42,690 nt of DNA, taken from the NCBI RefSeq assembly GCF_900172365.1, contig NZ_FWFJ01000031.1:1-42690 (forward strand), written 5' to 3'. Below the pieces are notes generated by a model. That model was not told the DNA's origin, made no database searches, and saw only the letters and a program-made list of their open reading frames with translations. This document shows, one piece after another, positions 1 to 9,000 of this stretch (its first letter is position 1; every line of letters starts with the position of its first letter). The translations under genes were made by a program, and so were the position numbers. The stretch comes from Roseovarius gaetbuli. GTDB taxonomy: Bacteria; Pseudomonadota; Alphaproteobacteria; Rhodobacterales; Rhodobacteraceae.

Positions 1-2
1 CG

Positions 3-161
3 TCCTGCGTCCTGCGCCCACTTGAATGGGCAGGACTGCTTGTCGAGACCCGCGAGGAGCGCGAGGGCAAGCACGTCCATCACGTGTTCAAGACACCGCT
101 CTGGCGGAGCGCGATGAAGCTCAACACAGACGACATGCTGCGGCCCGTTTCTGTTCAGTAG
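3..161 (+). CDS. 3' end of an unidentified protein (partial)
   Basis: An open frame enters from the left edge and ends at a TAG at 159-161. It gives about 52 residues with protein-like composition (LRPLEWAGLLVE near the start, then HHVFKTPLWRSAMKL, ending in PVSVQ). I cannot assign a family. It reads toward the ABC-3C operon but is separated from it by about 165 bp, so it is probably a separate gene, either host or phage cargo. It is clipped by the window, so length and domains are unknown. Confidence 0.5.
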   Translation, partial: SCVLRPLEWAGLLVETREEREGKHVHHVFKTPLWRSAMKLNTDDMLRPVSVQ

Positions 162-327
162 AGCACCTACGCACTCGGCCCAAACCCGCCACTAACCGCG
201 GTCGATCAGCGCTGCAGGTGCAGCTCGCTTTGCTGACATTTGTGGGGCGCGCAGCATTTCGGTGTTTGATGTTGTTGGCTCCAGTAGCATCGCTATAAGT
301 AACAAAAGAGCCGAGGCCCAAATCGAC

Positions 328-1287
328 ATGTTTCAATACTTTGATCTGAGCGACGACCAGTTCGAAAAAATCGTGGTCGCCATCGGCCAAAGACTGTTTG
401 GTGCAGGTCTGATGGGTTTTGCGGCGGGCATCGACGGCGGCCGAGATGCGAAATTCAAGGGCACCGCTGATCTCTACCCATCGGCAGCCGCTCCTTGGAC
501 AGGTTGCACCATCATTCAGGCCAAACACACAAATGGGATTGACGCGTCATTTAGCGACCCGGCAGTGTGCAACATCGGTAACCTCACCGGAATTATCTGT
601 GACGAAATCCCGAAGATCAAAGCCCTCTATCAGAGCGGAGAAGCACAAAACTATCTGTTGGTTTCCAACCGAAAGCTGTCGGGCGTCGCCGAGCCAAAAC
701 TCGTCGAACTGATTTCAGATATGACCGGACTGTCGATAGAAAACATAGCACTTGCAGGGACGCAGCAACTCGATGATTGGCTAGAGCTCTTTCCCGACGC
801 GCATGCTTCGCTGTCGATCAACCCACTGCAATCGCCGCTCATCGTTCGCCCCGATGACCTCGCCGACACGATCGAGGGTTTTCGCGAAGCTGTCCAGATT
901 GTGACCTCGGATGAAGATCGCAGCACCCCCACCCCACGCACCACTCTGGTTGAGAAAAATCGCCTCAACAACATGACACCGGACTTCGAGGCCCTTTTGC
1001 GTAAGAGGTACTTGGAGCTTACAGCTGACATCCGCAGGTTCTTGGCCGACCCAATCAACGAAAACTTCAAAGCCTCGTACCAGGAGGCTGTTGAAGAGTT
1101 CAATCTGAAGATCATCGCCAAACGAACCGACTATGATACATTCGACGATGTCTTCAACTATCTGCTCGACCTTCTGATTGGCAGATCCGGCATTCTGAGG
1201 TCGAACAAGAGACTGACCCGCGCTATGCTGTATTACATGTATTGGAACTGTGACATCGGGAGGGACAAAGATGATCAGACCGTCTAA
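328..1287 (+). CDS. ABC-three-component system protein with nuclease-like N-terminus
   Basis: First gene of a compact three-gene operon. The N-terminus has the layout of a PD-(D/E)XK-like region: FxxLSDDQFEKIVVAI, then GIDGGRDAKF, then IIQAKH about 35 residues later (D and QxK as candidate metal and catalytic residues). The C-terminal part is helical and resembles the C-terminal domains of ABC-3C effectors (CTD7-like, from memory of the family). ABC-3C systems are predicted anti-phage defence systems in which an SMC-like ATPase and a small middle component control a variable effector. I chose ATG 328, just before the conserved FQYFDLSDDQ segment; an in-frame ATG at 262 would add 22 residues with no family resemblance. 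The 3' end overlaps the next gene by 17 bp. Base composition is AT-richer than in the phage late genes, consistent with transfer. Confidence 0.7.
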   Translation: MFQYFDLSDDQFEKIVVAIGQRLFGAGLMGFAAGIDGGRDAKFKGTADLYPSAAAPWTGCTIIQAKHTNGIDASFSDPAVCNIGNLTGIICDEIPKIKALYQSGEAQNYLLVSNRKLSGVAEPKLVELISDMTGLSIENIALAGTQQLDDWLELFPDAHASLSINPLQSPLIVRPDDLADTIEGFREAVQIVTSDEDRSTPTPRTTLVEKNRLNNMTPDFEALLRKRYLELTADIRRFLADPINENFKASYQEAVEEFNLKIIAKRTDYDTFDDVFNYLLDLLIGRSGILRSNKRLTRAMLYYMYWNCDIGRDKDDQTV

Positions 1288-1510
1288 GCACGCCCACCCC
1301 GATCTCACAGTCATGAGCGTGGCGACGGTGATCTTGGAACGACTCAAAACGAAGCGCACCGAGACTTATGCTGATCTGGTTATCCTTGTTGAAAAGCGCA
1401 CGAAGAACGCAAAGACGCTGTTTCTGCCGGCCTTAAACCTCCTCTTCATGCTTGGGCTGATCCGATATCTGCCGAAGGCTGACCGCTTTGAGTATCTGGT
1501 GCAATCATGA
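1271..1510 (+). CDS. ABC-3C middle component
   Basis: A 79-residue protein encoded between the effector and the ATPase. It overlaps the end of the upstream gene and shares an ATGA with the next one (its TGA at 1508-1510, next ATG at 1507), so translation is probably coupled. The start at 1271 is favoured by a strong GGGAGGG upstream; the in-frame ATG at 1250 lies inside the upstream gene. The sequence reads as a small winged-helix-like domain (alternating helices, LLFMLGLIRYLPKADRFEY at the end, like the wing of a wHTH). Position and size match the ABC-3C middle component families (MC6-like), thought to bridge effector and ATPase. Confidence 0.65.
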   Translation: MIRPSKHAHPDLTVMSVATVILERLKTKRTETYADLVILVEKRTKNAKTLFLPALNLLFMLGLIRYLPKADRFEYLVQS

Positions 1511-3294
1511 GGCTGCGTAGGCTCTACAGCAACCTTGACCATTATTTCACTCCAATCCTGTTTAACGACGGATTGAATGTGGTGTTGGCCGAAATACGGC
1601 TCCCTGAAAACAAGTCCAAAAGCTCTCACAACCTGGGCAAATCGACGCTCGCCCGCGTCATCGATTTCTGCCTCTTGGGCGGCGTCTCCAATGAGCATTT
1701 TCTCAAGAAACGTAAAGACCTCTTTGCCGAATTTGTCTTTTTCTTGGAGCTTGAGCTTCTTGATGGTTCTTTCCTAACCATACGGCGGGCCGTTGAGAAT
1801 GCATCTAAAGTGAGCTTCTCTCTGGCTCCTGCCACTCAACCAGACCTCACCAGTTTGGCGGACGACGACTGGTCCCATTTCGAACTGCCATTTGCCAAGG
1901 CCAAGTCCCTTTTGGACGGATACTTGGATTTACGAGACATTGATCCTTGGAAGTTCCGAAATGCCATTGGGTATTTCCTGCGCACACAGGCAGATTATGA
2001 CGATGTTTTCAAACTCCAACGCCACGCCGGTGTCGACAAAGACTGGAAGCCGATCCTTGCGCGGATCCTCGGCCTCGATGCTTCGATCTTCACCAACCGG
2101 TACGAGCTAAAGGCAGAAATTGATGTAAAAGCCGCGTTGCTCGCGAGCGCCGAAAAGGATGCCAAGGGCAGTGAAACAGAGCCAGCAAAAGTCGACGCGC
2201 TGATCCAGTTGCGGGAAGCGGACGTCACCCGGATGCAGAACGAGCTGGATGAATTTGATTTTGAGGGTTTCGATGCCAGAAAAACGACAGCAATCGTTGA
2301 TCAAATCGACTCTCAAATCGCGGCTCTAAACCAAGAACGATACAGCTTGTCTCATTCCATAGCAGAGTTGGAACGAGGTTTGGTTGCCGACAAGATCACT
2401 TTCGATCCAGAAAAGGCGAAAACGCTTTTCGAGGAGGCAGGCGTCAACTTTCCAGATCAAGTAAAAACAGATTTTGAGCAGCTGATCGCGTTCAACAAAG
2501 CCATCACAGAAGAACGAGTCGACTACATTCGCGAAGAACTCGCCTCAACAAAGGCTGAGATCGCTCGTATCGCTGCGGAACTAAAGGTTTTGAACGCGAG
2601 ACGGCGCAAGAATTTGGAATACCTGCGCAGTGAGGACGTTTTTGATAAATATCGCACGCTGTCAGCCGAAGTTGCCAAGGCCGCCGCGGAAATTGGACTG
2701 CTAAAGCGTCAACACAACACATTGTCTGATATTCAGGATAAACAACGCGAACTGCGCGAAGCAAAAGCAGATTACGCGAAGACGCAAAGCCTTGCAGAAG
2801 GGGCTCTCAAGGAGGCAAGACAAGATCACACCAGTCTCTTGTATAGAATCCGGGAATATTTCAGCGGCCAGTTGAAGGACGTTTTAGGGCGCGATGCCAT
2901 TTTGTCCGTCAGCCTGAACGGCGAAGGCAATTTGGAGTTTCGGACCGATTTTGTCGATGGGAACGAGTTGTCCACAAGCGAAGCAGACGGAACGTCGTTC
3001 AAGAAACTGCTTTGCGTGGCCTTTGACCTAGCAATTGTTCGCGCGCACCTAGAGGGGGCATTTCCGCGATTTGTTTTTCATGATGGAATTTTTGAATTGT
3101 TGGATCCTCGGCCCAAAATGAACCTCCTTGAGTCTGTGAGATCGTACACTGATCTGGGCATCCAATCGATCATTACCGTCATGGATTTTGATCTGCCAAG
3201 TGATGGTGATGGTGGCCTCGATGAGGAAGACATCATCGTACGTCTGCATGACGATGGTGCACAGGGTCGACTGTTTCATTTTGATGGATGGTAG
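1507..3294 (+). CDS. DUF2326 SMC/RecN-like ATPase of ABC-3C system
   Basis: 595 residues. The N-terminus carries a P-loop of the form HNLGKST (about residues 41-47), followed by a Rad50/RecN-like head region. Residues of about 200-460 are rich in heptad-like charged and leucine repeats (EADVTRMQNELDEFDF, LREAKADYAKTQSLAEGAL), a long coiled coil. The C-terminal head half has KKLLCVAFDLAI and FVFHDGIFELLDPR, the signature-like and Walker B-like parts of the DUF2326 family. This architecture, with two head halves joined by a coiled-coil arm, is that of ABC-3C ATPases. The P-loop is the minimal N-x-G-K-S-T type usual for the family. It is the last gene of the operon; no clear terminator follows before the spanin gene that ends at 3432 on the other strand. 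Confidence 0.78.
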   Translation: MRLRRLYSNLDHYFTPILFNDGLNVVLAEIRLPENKSKSSHNLGKSTLARVIDFCLLGGVSNEHFLKKRKDLFAEFVFFLELELLDGSFLTIRRAVENASKVSFSLAPATQPDLTSLADDDWSHFELPFAKAKSLLDGYLDLRDIDPWKFRNAIGYFLRTQADYDDVFKLQRHAGVDKDWKPILARILGLDASIFTNRYELKAEIDVKAALLASAEKDAKGSETEPAKVDALIQLREADVTRMQNELDEFDFEGFDARKTTAIVDQIDSQIAALNQERYSLSHSIAELERGLVADKITFDPEKAKTLFEEAGVNFPDQVKTDFEQLIAFNKAITEERVDYIREELASTKAEIARIAAELKVLNARRRKNLEYLRSEDVFDKYRTLSAEVAKAAAEIGLLKRQHNTLSDIQDKQRELREAKADYAKTQSLAEGALKEARQDHTSLLYRIREYFSGQLKDVLGRDAILSVSLNGEGNLEFRTDFVDGNELSTSEADGTSFKKLLCVAFDLAIVRAHLEGAFPRFVFHDGIFELLDPRPKMNLLESVRSYTDLGIQSIITVMDFDLPSDGDGGLDEEDIIVRLHDDGAQGRLFHFDGW

Positions 3295-3431
3295 AATTTG
3301 TTTGAATGGCGGCTTTTGCTGTTTTCATCAATGCACATCGCACCGGCAGCGAATGCCCGGAGTCCGCCGACCGCGTCGATCACTTCTATGGTTCCGGCTT
3401 CAGTGGGCACATTCTTCTCCGCGCAGCTTTT

Positions 3432-3677
3432 TCACCTGCAGGCCCGCGCTTGATCGCGCAAGACGGCATAATCGATCAGCATTCGGAGGATGATTGCGCT
3501 CTCCGGCAGCGCTTCCACCTCATCGGCGGCGCGGGTCTGATCGGCGGCACTGTATTCAACCACGGGAGGACACGGAGCCTTCGCTTCAGAACCTGCCGTC
3601 GCGCAGCCGGTCAGCAAGAGCATCGCGATCAGCGGGGCGGCGGCTGGCCGCAAGAAGCATCTGGCGTTGTATTTCAT
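3432..3677 (-). CDS. Outer-membrane spanin lipoprotein (Rz1-like)
   Basis: 81 residues starting at ATG 3677. A basic N-terminus and hydrophobic segment lead to a lipobox LLTGC, so the mature protein would be lipidated on Cys about 22 and sorted to the outer membrane. The remainder is short, with a proline pair (APCPPVVEY) and two cysteines. The gene overlaps the upstream i-spanin gene by about 90 bp in another frame, the classic Rz/Rz1 arrangement. It would join the inner-membrane spanin across the periplasm and fuse the membranes at the end of the lytic cycle. It is the last gene of the late operon. Confidence 0.72.
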   Translation of the reverse strand: MKYNARCFLRPAAAPLIAMLLLTGCATAGSEAKAPCPPVVEYSAADQTRAADEVEALPESAIILRMLIDYAVLRDQARACR

Positions 3678-3840
3678 GGGCTTTCTCCGATGTTGAAAGG
3701 CGCTCGGCCAGCCGCCCGGCGTGTTCCCCGGCGCGGCGGAGGTTGAGCAGGAACAGGACGACTGTGAGGGTTGCCAGCATGAGGCCCAGCGCCCTGCGCG
3801 CCGGGCCGCTGGCAAGGATTGCCGTGATCCAGCCCGTCAC
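3586..3840 (-). CDS. Inner-membrane spanin (Rz-like)
   Basis: 84 residues with a single N-terminal membrane segment (about residues 10-33, ALGLMLATLTVVLFLLNL) followed by a charged periplasmic helix (RRAGEHAGRLAERLSTSEKAHEIQRQ), as expected for an i-spanin. It shares ATGA-type overlap with the endolysin gene upstream (3837-3840) and contains the start of the o-spanin lipoprotein gene in another frame. It is shorter than lambda Rz, as is common in alphaproteobacterial phages. The assignment rests on topology and overlap, since spanins conserve little sequence. Confidence 0.68.
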   Translation of the reverse strand: MTGWITAILASGPARRALGLMLATLTVVLFLLNLRRAGEHAGRLAERLSTSEKAHEIQRQMLLAASRRPADRDALADRLRDGRF

Positions 3841-4511
3841 CGCTGCCCCCGTTTCCAGTCATCGATCCGGGCATGGATGGCGACCGCGATTCCAAGGAGG
3901 GCGAGGGCGATGAAAACCCAGCGCAGGGTGTCGAGATAAGGCACCAGCGGCAGGATGGCGGATTGGGTCTCGGCCAGGACATCCTGCGCCAGCTCAACCC
4001 CGGCGGCACCGACCGTGGCCACCCCGGCTGCGCCACTGCCCTTCAAAGTGCGGCTGTCGGCCAGGACCTCGCGGGCAGGCGCAACTTCCGGCACGAAGGG
4101 TGTCGCACGGGGCGGGAAAGGATCCCCCCAGCTGCGCGCGGGCCCGAGGTCGATATGCATGAAGCCCGAACGCGGATAATACCCGAAGCCGAGGAACCCC
4201 ACCGCCTGGGCAGCCGCCTCGAAGGCGGTGGGGTCGTGGTTCGACATGGCGATATCAAACGCCGTGCCCTGCATGTGTTTGGAGGCGGGCGCACCGCCGA
4301 CAGCGCGGTTATGCGCCGGGCTGCGGTACGCGGAGCGGACGATCAGCGGCTTGCCGAGGCGGTTGCGCAGGGATTGCAGCTTGTCCATGGCCTCCGTGTT
4401 GATCCTGATCGCACCGGCATCACGCGAGGCAATCTCCTCCGGAGAAAAGCTGGGCCAGCGCCAGACGCTTTCGGGGACATCGCGATAATGGGCATAGGTC
4501 ATTGTCGGCAT
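3837..4511 (-). CDS. M15-family peptidase, phage endolysin with C-terminal membrane anchor
   Basis: 224 residues from ATG 4511, preceded by GGAGGA at good spacing. Residues 40-130 form a Peptidase_M15_3 (D-Ala-D-Ala carboxypeptidase-like) domain: SAYRSPAHNRAVGG, then SKHMQGTAFDIAM with zinc ligands His79 and Asp86, then FMHIDLGP with His119. Such domains cleave the peptide stem or cross-links of peptidoglycan. The C-terminus has a hydrophobic segment (WVFIALALLGIAVAI) followed by a basic tail, so the enzyme may be membrane-tethered rather than soluble. It lies directly upstream of the spanins, giving a lysis cassette. No classical holin is obvious; this anchor or the DUF6127 protein may matter for release. 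Confidence 0.83.
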   Translation of the reverse strand: MPTMTYAHYRDVPESVWRWPSFSPEEIASRDAGAIRINTEAMDKLQSLRNRLGKPLIVRSAYRSPAHNRAVGGAPASKHMQGTAFDIAMSNHDPTAFEAAAQAVGFLGFGYYPRSGFMHIDLGPARSWGDPFPPRATPFVPEVAPAREVLADSRTLKGSGAAGVATVGAAGVELAQDVLAETQSAILPLVPYLDTLRWVFIALALLGIAVAIHARIDDWKRGQR

Positions 4512-4638
4512 GGGGATTCCTCCAGAGATGCAAAACCCGCCCCCGCGCGGGCCAAGGCCGCGCAGATTTTGCGTTCTGGCGGGCAATGCCCGCCGGGGGC
4601 GGGTGGGTTGTCAGGTTCAGTTATGGGGGGTGCTGCGG

Positions 4639-4926
4639 CTACGGACCGCCGCCGAAGAGCTTCAGCTTGATCGCGATGCCCGCCAGCAGCGCCAGCATCA
4701 CGCCCGTGGTGATCATGCGGACGGCGGTCTGCATGGCGGTGCGGCGCACCAGCCTGATGCAATCGAGCAAGGATCGCAGGTCACGGATATCGAGCGCGGC
4801 CTCGTTGCCATCGAGGCCGACATCGGCGAGGGCGCGCTTCGCGCCTTTCTCGGCAGCACGCGCCAGGATCGCCTCGAACTCGGCATCGGGCATGCGCACG
4901 AAGCCCTCGGAACGGGGTGGTGTCAT
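4639..4926 (-). CDS. DUF6127 family small membrane protein
   Basis: 95 residues. The start of the protein (RSEGFVRMPDAEFEAILARAAEKGAKRAL) and a central LRSLLDCIRLVRRTAMQT match DUF6127-type phage proteins as I know them. The C-terminus is a single hydrophobic helix (ITTGVMLALLAGIAIKLKLF) ending GGGP. It sits between the tail fibre gene and the endolysin, the place where holins are often found, so a holin-like or anti-holin role is possible but unproven. One membrane segment with a long cytoplasmic N-terminus is unlike typical class I or II holins. Confidence 0.65.
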   Translation of the reverse strand: MTPPRSEGFVRMPDAEFEAILARAAEKGAKRALADVGLDGNEAALDIRDLRSLLDCIRLVRRTAMQTAVRMITTGVMLALLAGIAIKLKLFGGGP

Positions 4927-4945
4927 CGGATTCTCCTCGCGCGGC

Positions 4946-6022
4946 TCAGCCGACCTTGCAGCCCCAGAAGGACGTGTGATCGGCGGCGAAAAACCCGTCC
5001 GCGATCCGGAAAGACCCCTGCAACTCGACGGTATCGCCTGCGGTCAGCGGCACCATGGTCTGCAGCCAGAGGGCGGTGGCGAGCGATACGTGGCCACCGC
5101 TGATCTCGCCGAAGGAGCCACGGATCTCGGTGCTGCCGTTCAGCACCAGCCGCCCGCGCATCCGGGCCGTGGCGCTGGCGTTGATCTTGTAGAGCAACGT
5201 GGCCCCAAAGAGATAGGTGCCGGTTGCGGGTGCTGTGAAGAGATTGGTGGCGGCGTCGAACACGCTCTGATCATTGGCGTCGGCCATGTTGAGGCCGATC
5301 TTCGTCCAGACCCCGACCCCCACATAATTGTCGAAGTTGGTCCAGACCTTGAAGCGGGGCAGTTGCGGCTGATCGACAATGCCGGTGGCGTTGTCGACGA
5401 TGAGGCCATCGAAGAAGGTGCTGCCATCGGCGGAGACCGCGAGGCGGAGCCTGTCCGAACCAAAGAGCCCAAGGAGCGCCTTGGTCACGAACCCGGTCTG
5501 CAATGTCAGCCCGAGATCATCGCCCGCAGCCTCCTTGTTCAGGGTGTAGAAAAGATCGCCGGTGCCGCCCTCGGCCAGGGTCTTTGCCGTCCAGAGTGCT
5601 GCGTTCAGCTTTGCCGAGAACGGGTTGGCGGCATCGGCCATCGTGCCGAACCCGAGCAGGGCGAGGTTCTGCAGCGCCGCCGGGGTCGTGCCGATCCATC
5701 CGGCACCGTCATGGACCAGCAGCAGGCTCTCATCCTCGACCCAGACCCGCCAGCCGGTGCGGGGTGGAAGCCGCATCCAGACCCCGTCGGTCCAGAGGGC
5801 CACGTTGAGATCCCACCCGGCCCAGTCGCCGGTGGCACCTGAGCCCACGATGTAGCGATCCCCATCCGCGGGAGAACCGGGTGGCGCGGTCAGATCACGG
5901 TCGATCACCGACAGCTGTACCAGCCCGTCGATGAGCCGCAGCGCCTCGTTATGGGTGACATGTTTCTGGGCCTGTGCGGCCAGGATATAGGGCAGCAGCA
6001 GATTGGTCGTGGCGTCGGACAT
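4946..6022 (-). CDS. DUF2793 tail protein with C1q-like C-terminal domain
   Basis: 358 residues from ATG 6022 (MSDATTNLLLPYI). Residues 1-110 are a DUF2793 domain (AQAQKHVTHNEALRLIDGLVQLSVID, PADGDRYIVG, GWRVWVEDE), typical of alphaproteobacterial phage and GTA-linked tail proteins. A linker region follows (ALLGLFGSDRLRLAVSADG). The last 130 residues look like a C1q/TNF-type jelly roll: NLFTAPATGTYLFGATLLY, repeated beta strands, and a closing FWGCKV. C1q-like heads trimerise and bind ligands, so this is a candidate receptor-binding fibre. It follows the tip protein gene, as expected for a distal tail component. Confidence 0.75.
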   Translation of the reverse strand: MSDATTNLLLPYILAAQAQKHVTHNEALRLIDGLVQLSVIDRDLTAPPGSPADGDRYIVGSGATGDWAGWDLNVALWTDGVWMRLPPRTGWRVWVEDESLLLVHDGAGWIGTTPAALQNLALLGFGTMADAANPFSAKLNAALWTAKTLAEGGTGDLFYTLNKEAAGDDLGLTLQTGFVTKALLGLFGSDRLRLAVSADGSTFFDGLIVDNATGIVDQPQLPRFKVWTNFDNYVGVGVWTKIGLNMADANDQSVFDAATNLFTAPATGTYLFGATLLYKINASATARMRGRLVLNGSTEIRGSFGEISGGHVSLATALWLQTMVPLTAGDTVELQGSFRIADGFFAADHTSFWGCKVG

Positions 6023-6032
6023 GGGAGGGCTT

Positions 6033-9000
6033 TCAGAAGGAGAGGGTAACAGTTCGTGCTGCCCCACGCCCGAAGAGCGCGGAGAGCTGGAAGATGCGAA
6101 TGATGAGGGTCTGGCCGGGACCGAGGGGTGCACCCCAATCGGCGGTCTGCTGGAGGACGGTGTAGAGGGCGCTGGTCGTGGGGGTACTCAGCGTTCGCTT
6201 GACCGCCGCGCCGTCAAGGATCTCGACCTCATAGGCCTCGGTCTCTTCGGCCAGAGGCACATCCCCCGCGCCCCAGGTATCGGCGACCAGCGACCGTGAC
6301 CGCCGCATCCAGCGGATCGTCAGATCGCCGGGGCTGCGGGCAAAGCGCCAGGGCTGCGCGACATGGGCGACGGAGAAGGGGCGCAACCCGGCACCTCCGG
6401 GCGTGAAACTCACCGCAGCGTAGGTCTCGTCGCTGACGGGCTTTGAGGCCGGGCCGATGCGCCAGTTCCATGGCAAGCCCAGATCAGCCTCGCTGATCGG
6501 CAGCGATGCCAATGTCGCATCCACCACCACCACCCGCGCGCCAGTTGGCACGACACCAAGGATGGCGCCTTCCGTACCCCGCTGACCGCGCAGCAACCGG
6601 GTCAGGCGATAGCGCCCCGCTGCGACGAGCTCCGCCGCGCCCGCCTGGACAATCTCCCAGAGCCCCGGACCTGTCTCCACCGCCAGCGCATTGGCCCCGC
6701 CAAAGAGGGCGAGATCGGTGACGCTCTCCAGCGTGCCCGAAAAGAGATCGACCAGCAGCGCATTGCCGTGATCGAAGCGCGACACCGGCCCGGCAAAGAA
6801 ATCCGAGGCCAGCACCCCGATGCTGGCGCGGGTGCCAAATGTGGTGAGCAGCGCAAACCCGTCCGCCGACGCACTGCGGAAGACCGCCAGCTCGCCCGGC
6901 CATGGTTTAGCATGGGCTGCAATCAGAGGTCGGTGCACAGGTTGGTCGTCGCGCAGCTGCGGCAGATCGAGCATCATGATGTCGGGGGTGCCGAACACAG
7001 GGGGCACCGAGAGCGAGGCCGGGCGGGCCTGCCCGGGCGGCAGATCATAGACGGCGCGGTCCTGGCGCACGGCGTCGATGCTGCGTACTCCTGAGTCCGC
7101 AATCGAGACCAGCCGCATCTCGGTCAGGCGGCCATCATGCGCGAGGAGAACGACATCTCCGGGATCCAGTGCCAGCTGGGAGGGCGGCAGGCGGAACGCG
7201 GCGCCTTCCCGCCCCACCCAGGCTTCCATCAGGGCGCGGCGGCAGCGGCGTTCGGCCTCCTCGGGCGGGACGGCTATCGGGAAAGCCTCGGAGGCGATGC
7301 GAGCGGTGTCCACTGTAATACGCCGGGCTTCGACCTGGACGGCGTCATAACCCTCGTCGGCGCGGGCCACCTGCCATTTGAGGGCCTGCGGCAGCTCGGA
7401 CTCCTGCGCGCGGGTGAGCTCCATCACATCGCTCTCTGCGGAGGATGGCGCGACCATGCCGTCGGGCGTGAGCGTTGTGCTGGCACTCTGGCCGCGCATC
7501 CGGAACTTGATGCGGCCCTCGCTTTCCACCGCGTCAAAGCCGAACTGCCGTGCGAGGCTTGAGATCGAGGCGCGCGGGGCCTCCAGCGCGGTGATGACAT
7601 AGCCCTCGACAGCCCCCCAGAGACCGGTGACGTCGATCTGCGCCGCGGGCATCCCGGCCCGCAGGCAGAGATGGCGCACCAATGCCGCCAGCGACACGGC
7701 CCCGAGCCGACCCGTCAGCCAGTGGCCCAGGCGCCAGTTCGGGCCATCGGTCCAGATATTGGTCAGTTCGGGAAAGAACGGATAGGGCCGCGCATCCCAG
7801 GTCCAGGCAGCGCAGTCGTGCAGATGCACCATCGGTGCGCCGTAGACGGGGGAGGTCGGGTTGTTGGCCGGGACGCCCCACCAGAGATATGTGGCTTCGA
7901 GATACGCCCGCTGGATCGCATCATCGCGCCAGCCGCGCGAGAAATGCGGCGTCTCGCTTTCCGAGGACTTCGGGTCAAAGAACACATTGGGCTGGTTGGT
8001 GCCCCGATCAATGGCGGGACATCCCAGTTCGGTGAACCGGATCGGCTTGGACTGCGGGATCCATGCGGTGGCCGTGCCACTTTCCACCCCGCCGGGGCGG
8101 TTGTAATGCGCGTTCGACCACCAGGCCCGCAGATCCTTGGGCCGGAAGACCCACGGCTTGCTGGCGTTCGGCGGGTCGCTCGGACCAGTGGCGCTCCCCG
8201 CCTCACCATCGGTAATCGGCGTGCGGGTCTGGGCCGCGCGATCGGCCGGGCTGGCATAGAACCACTCAAACCCTTCGCCGCCCGCGATGTTGCTCTGCAG
8301 ATAGGCTCGGTCGTAGATCGCGGGAGCAAGGGCGGCGTCCGCATGCTCAAACCCGTCTCGCCAATCCGAGAGCGGCATGTAATTGTCGATGCCGATGAAA
8401 TCGATACTGGCATCCGCCCAGAGCGCATCGAGGTGAAAAAACACGTCGCCAGACCCGTCGGTGGGATGATGCCCGAAATACTCCGACCAGTCGGCCGCGT
8501 AGCTGATCGCGGTGTCTGCCCCGAGAATGCTGCGCACGTCGCCCGCCAGATCGCGAAACGCCTGCACGGCGGGATAGGTGGACGGGCCAGAGCGGATCGT
8601 GGTCAGGCCGGGCATTTCCGAGCCGATCAGGAAGGCATCAACGCCGCCCGCCACCGCGCAGAGATGCGCATAATGCAGCACCATCCGGCGCAGGCCCCAG
8701 TCGTCCAGGGGTCCGGCCCAGCTGACAGAGTCGCCGGAGAGGCTGAAACTGGCGGGCGTTGCCGCGCCGAAGAGGGCCGCGACCTGCGTGGCAGCTGTGA
8801 CGGTCTTATCCACGGTTCCCGCGAAACCTGCAGCCGGAGAGGCGGTGATCCGGCCGCGCCAGGGGAAGGCGGGCTGACCTGCCTCGGTGGCATCATCCGA
8901 ATAGGGGTCTGGCAGGGTGTTGCCGTGCGGCACATCCATCAGCAGGAAGGGATAAAAGGTCACGCGCAGCCCGCGCGCCTTTATCTCCCGGATCGCCTGC

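Noticed and set aside
3295..3431. Possible attL between ABC-3C and spanins
   Set aside because: I compared this gap by eye with the sequence after int (42089-42113) and found no convincing direct repeat; a systematic search over the full genome is needed.
3306..3746. Plus-strand ORF after the ABC-3C operon
   Set aside because: Mostly antisense to the spanin pair, which has a lipobox and nested overlap; no family support.
4502..5842. 446-codon plus-strand ORF opposite DUF6127 and DUF2793 genes
   Set aside because: Spans several unrelated minus-strand genes and gaps; low-complexity shadow.
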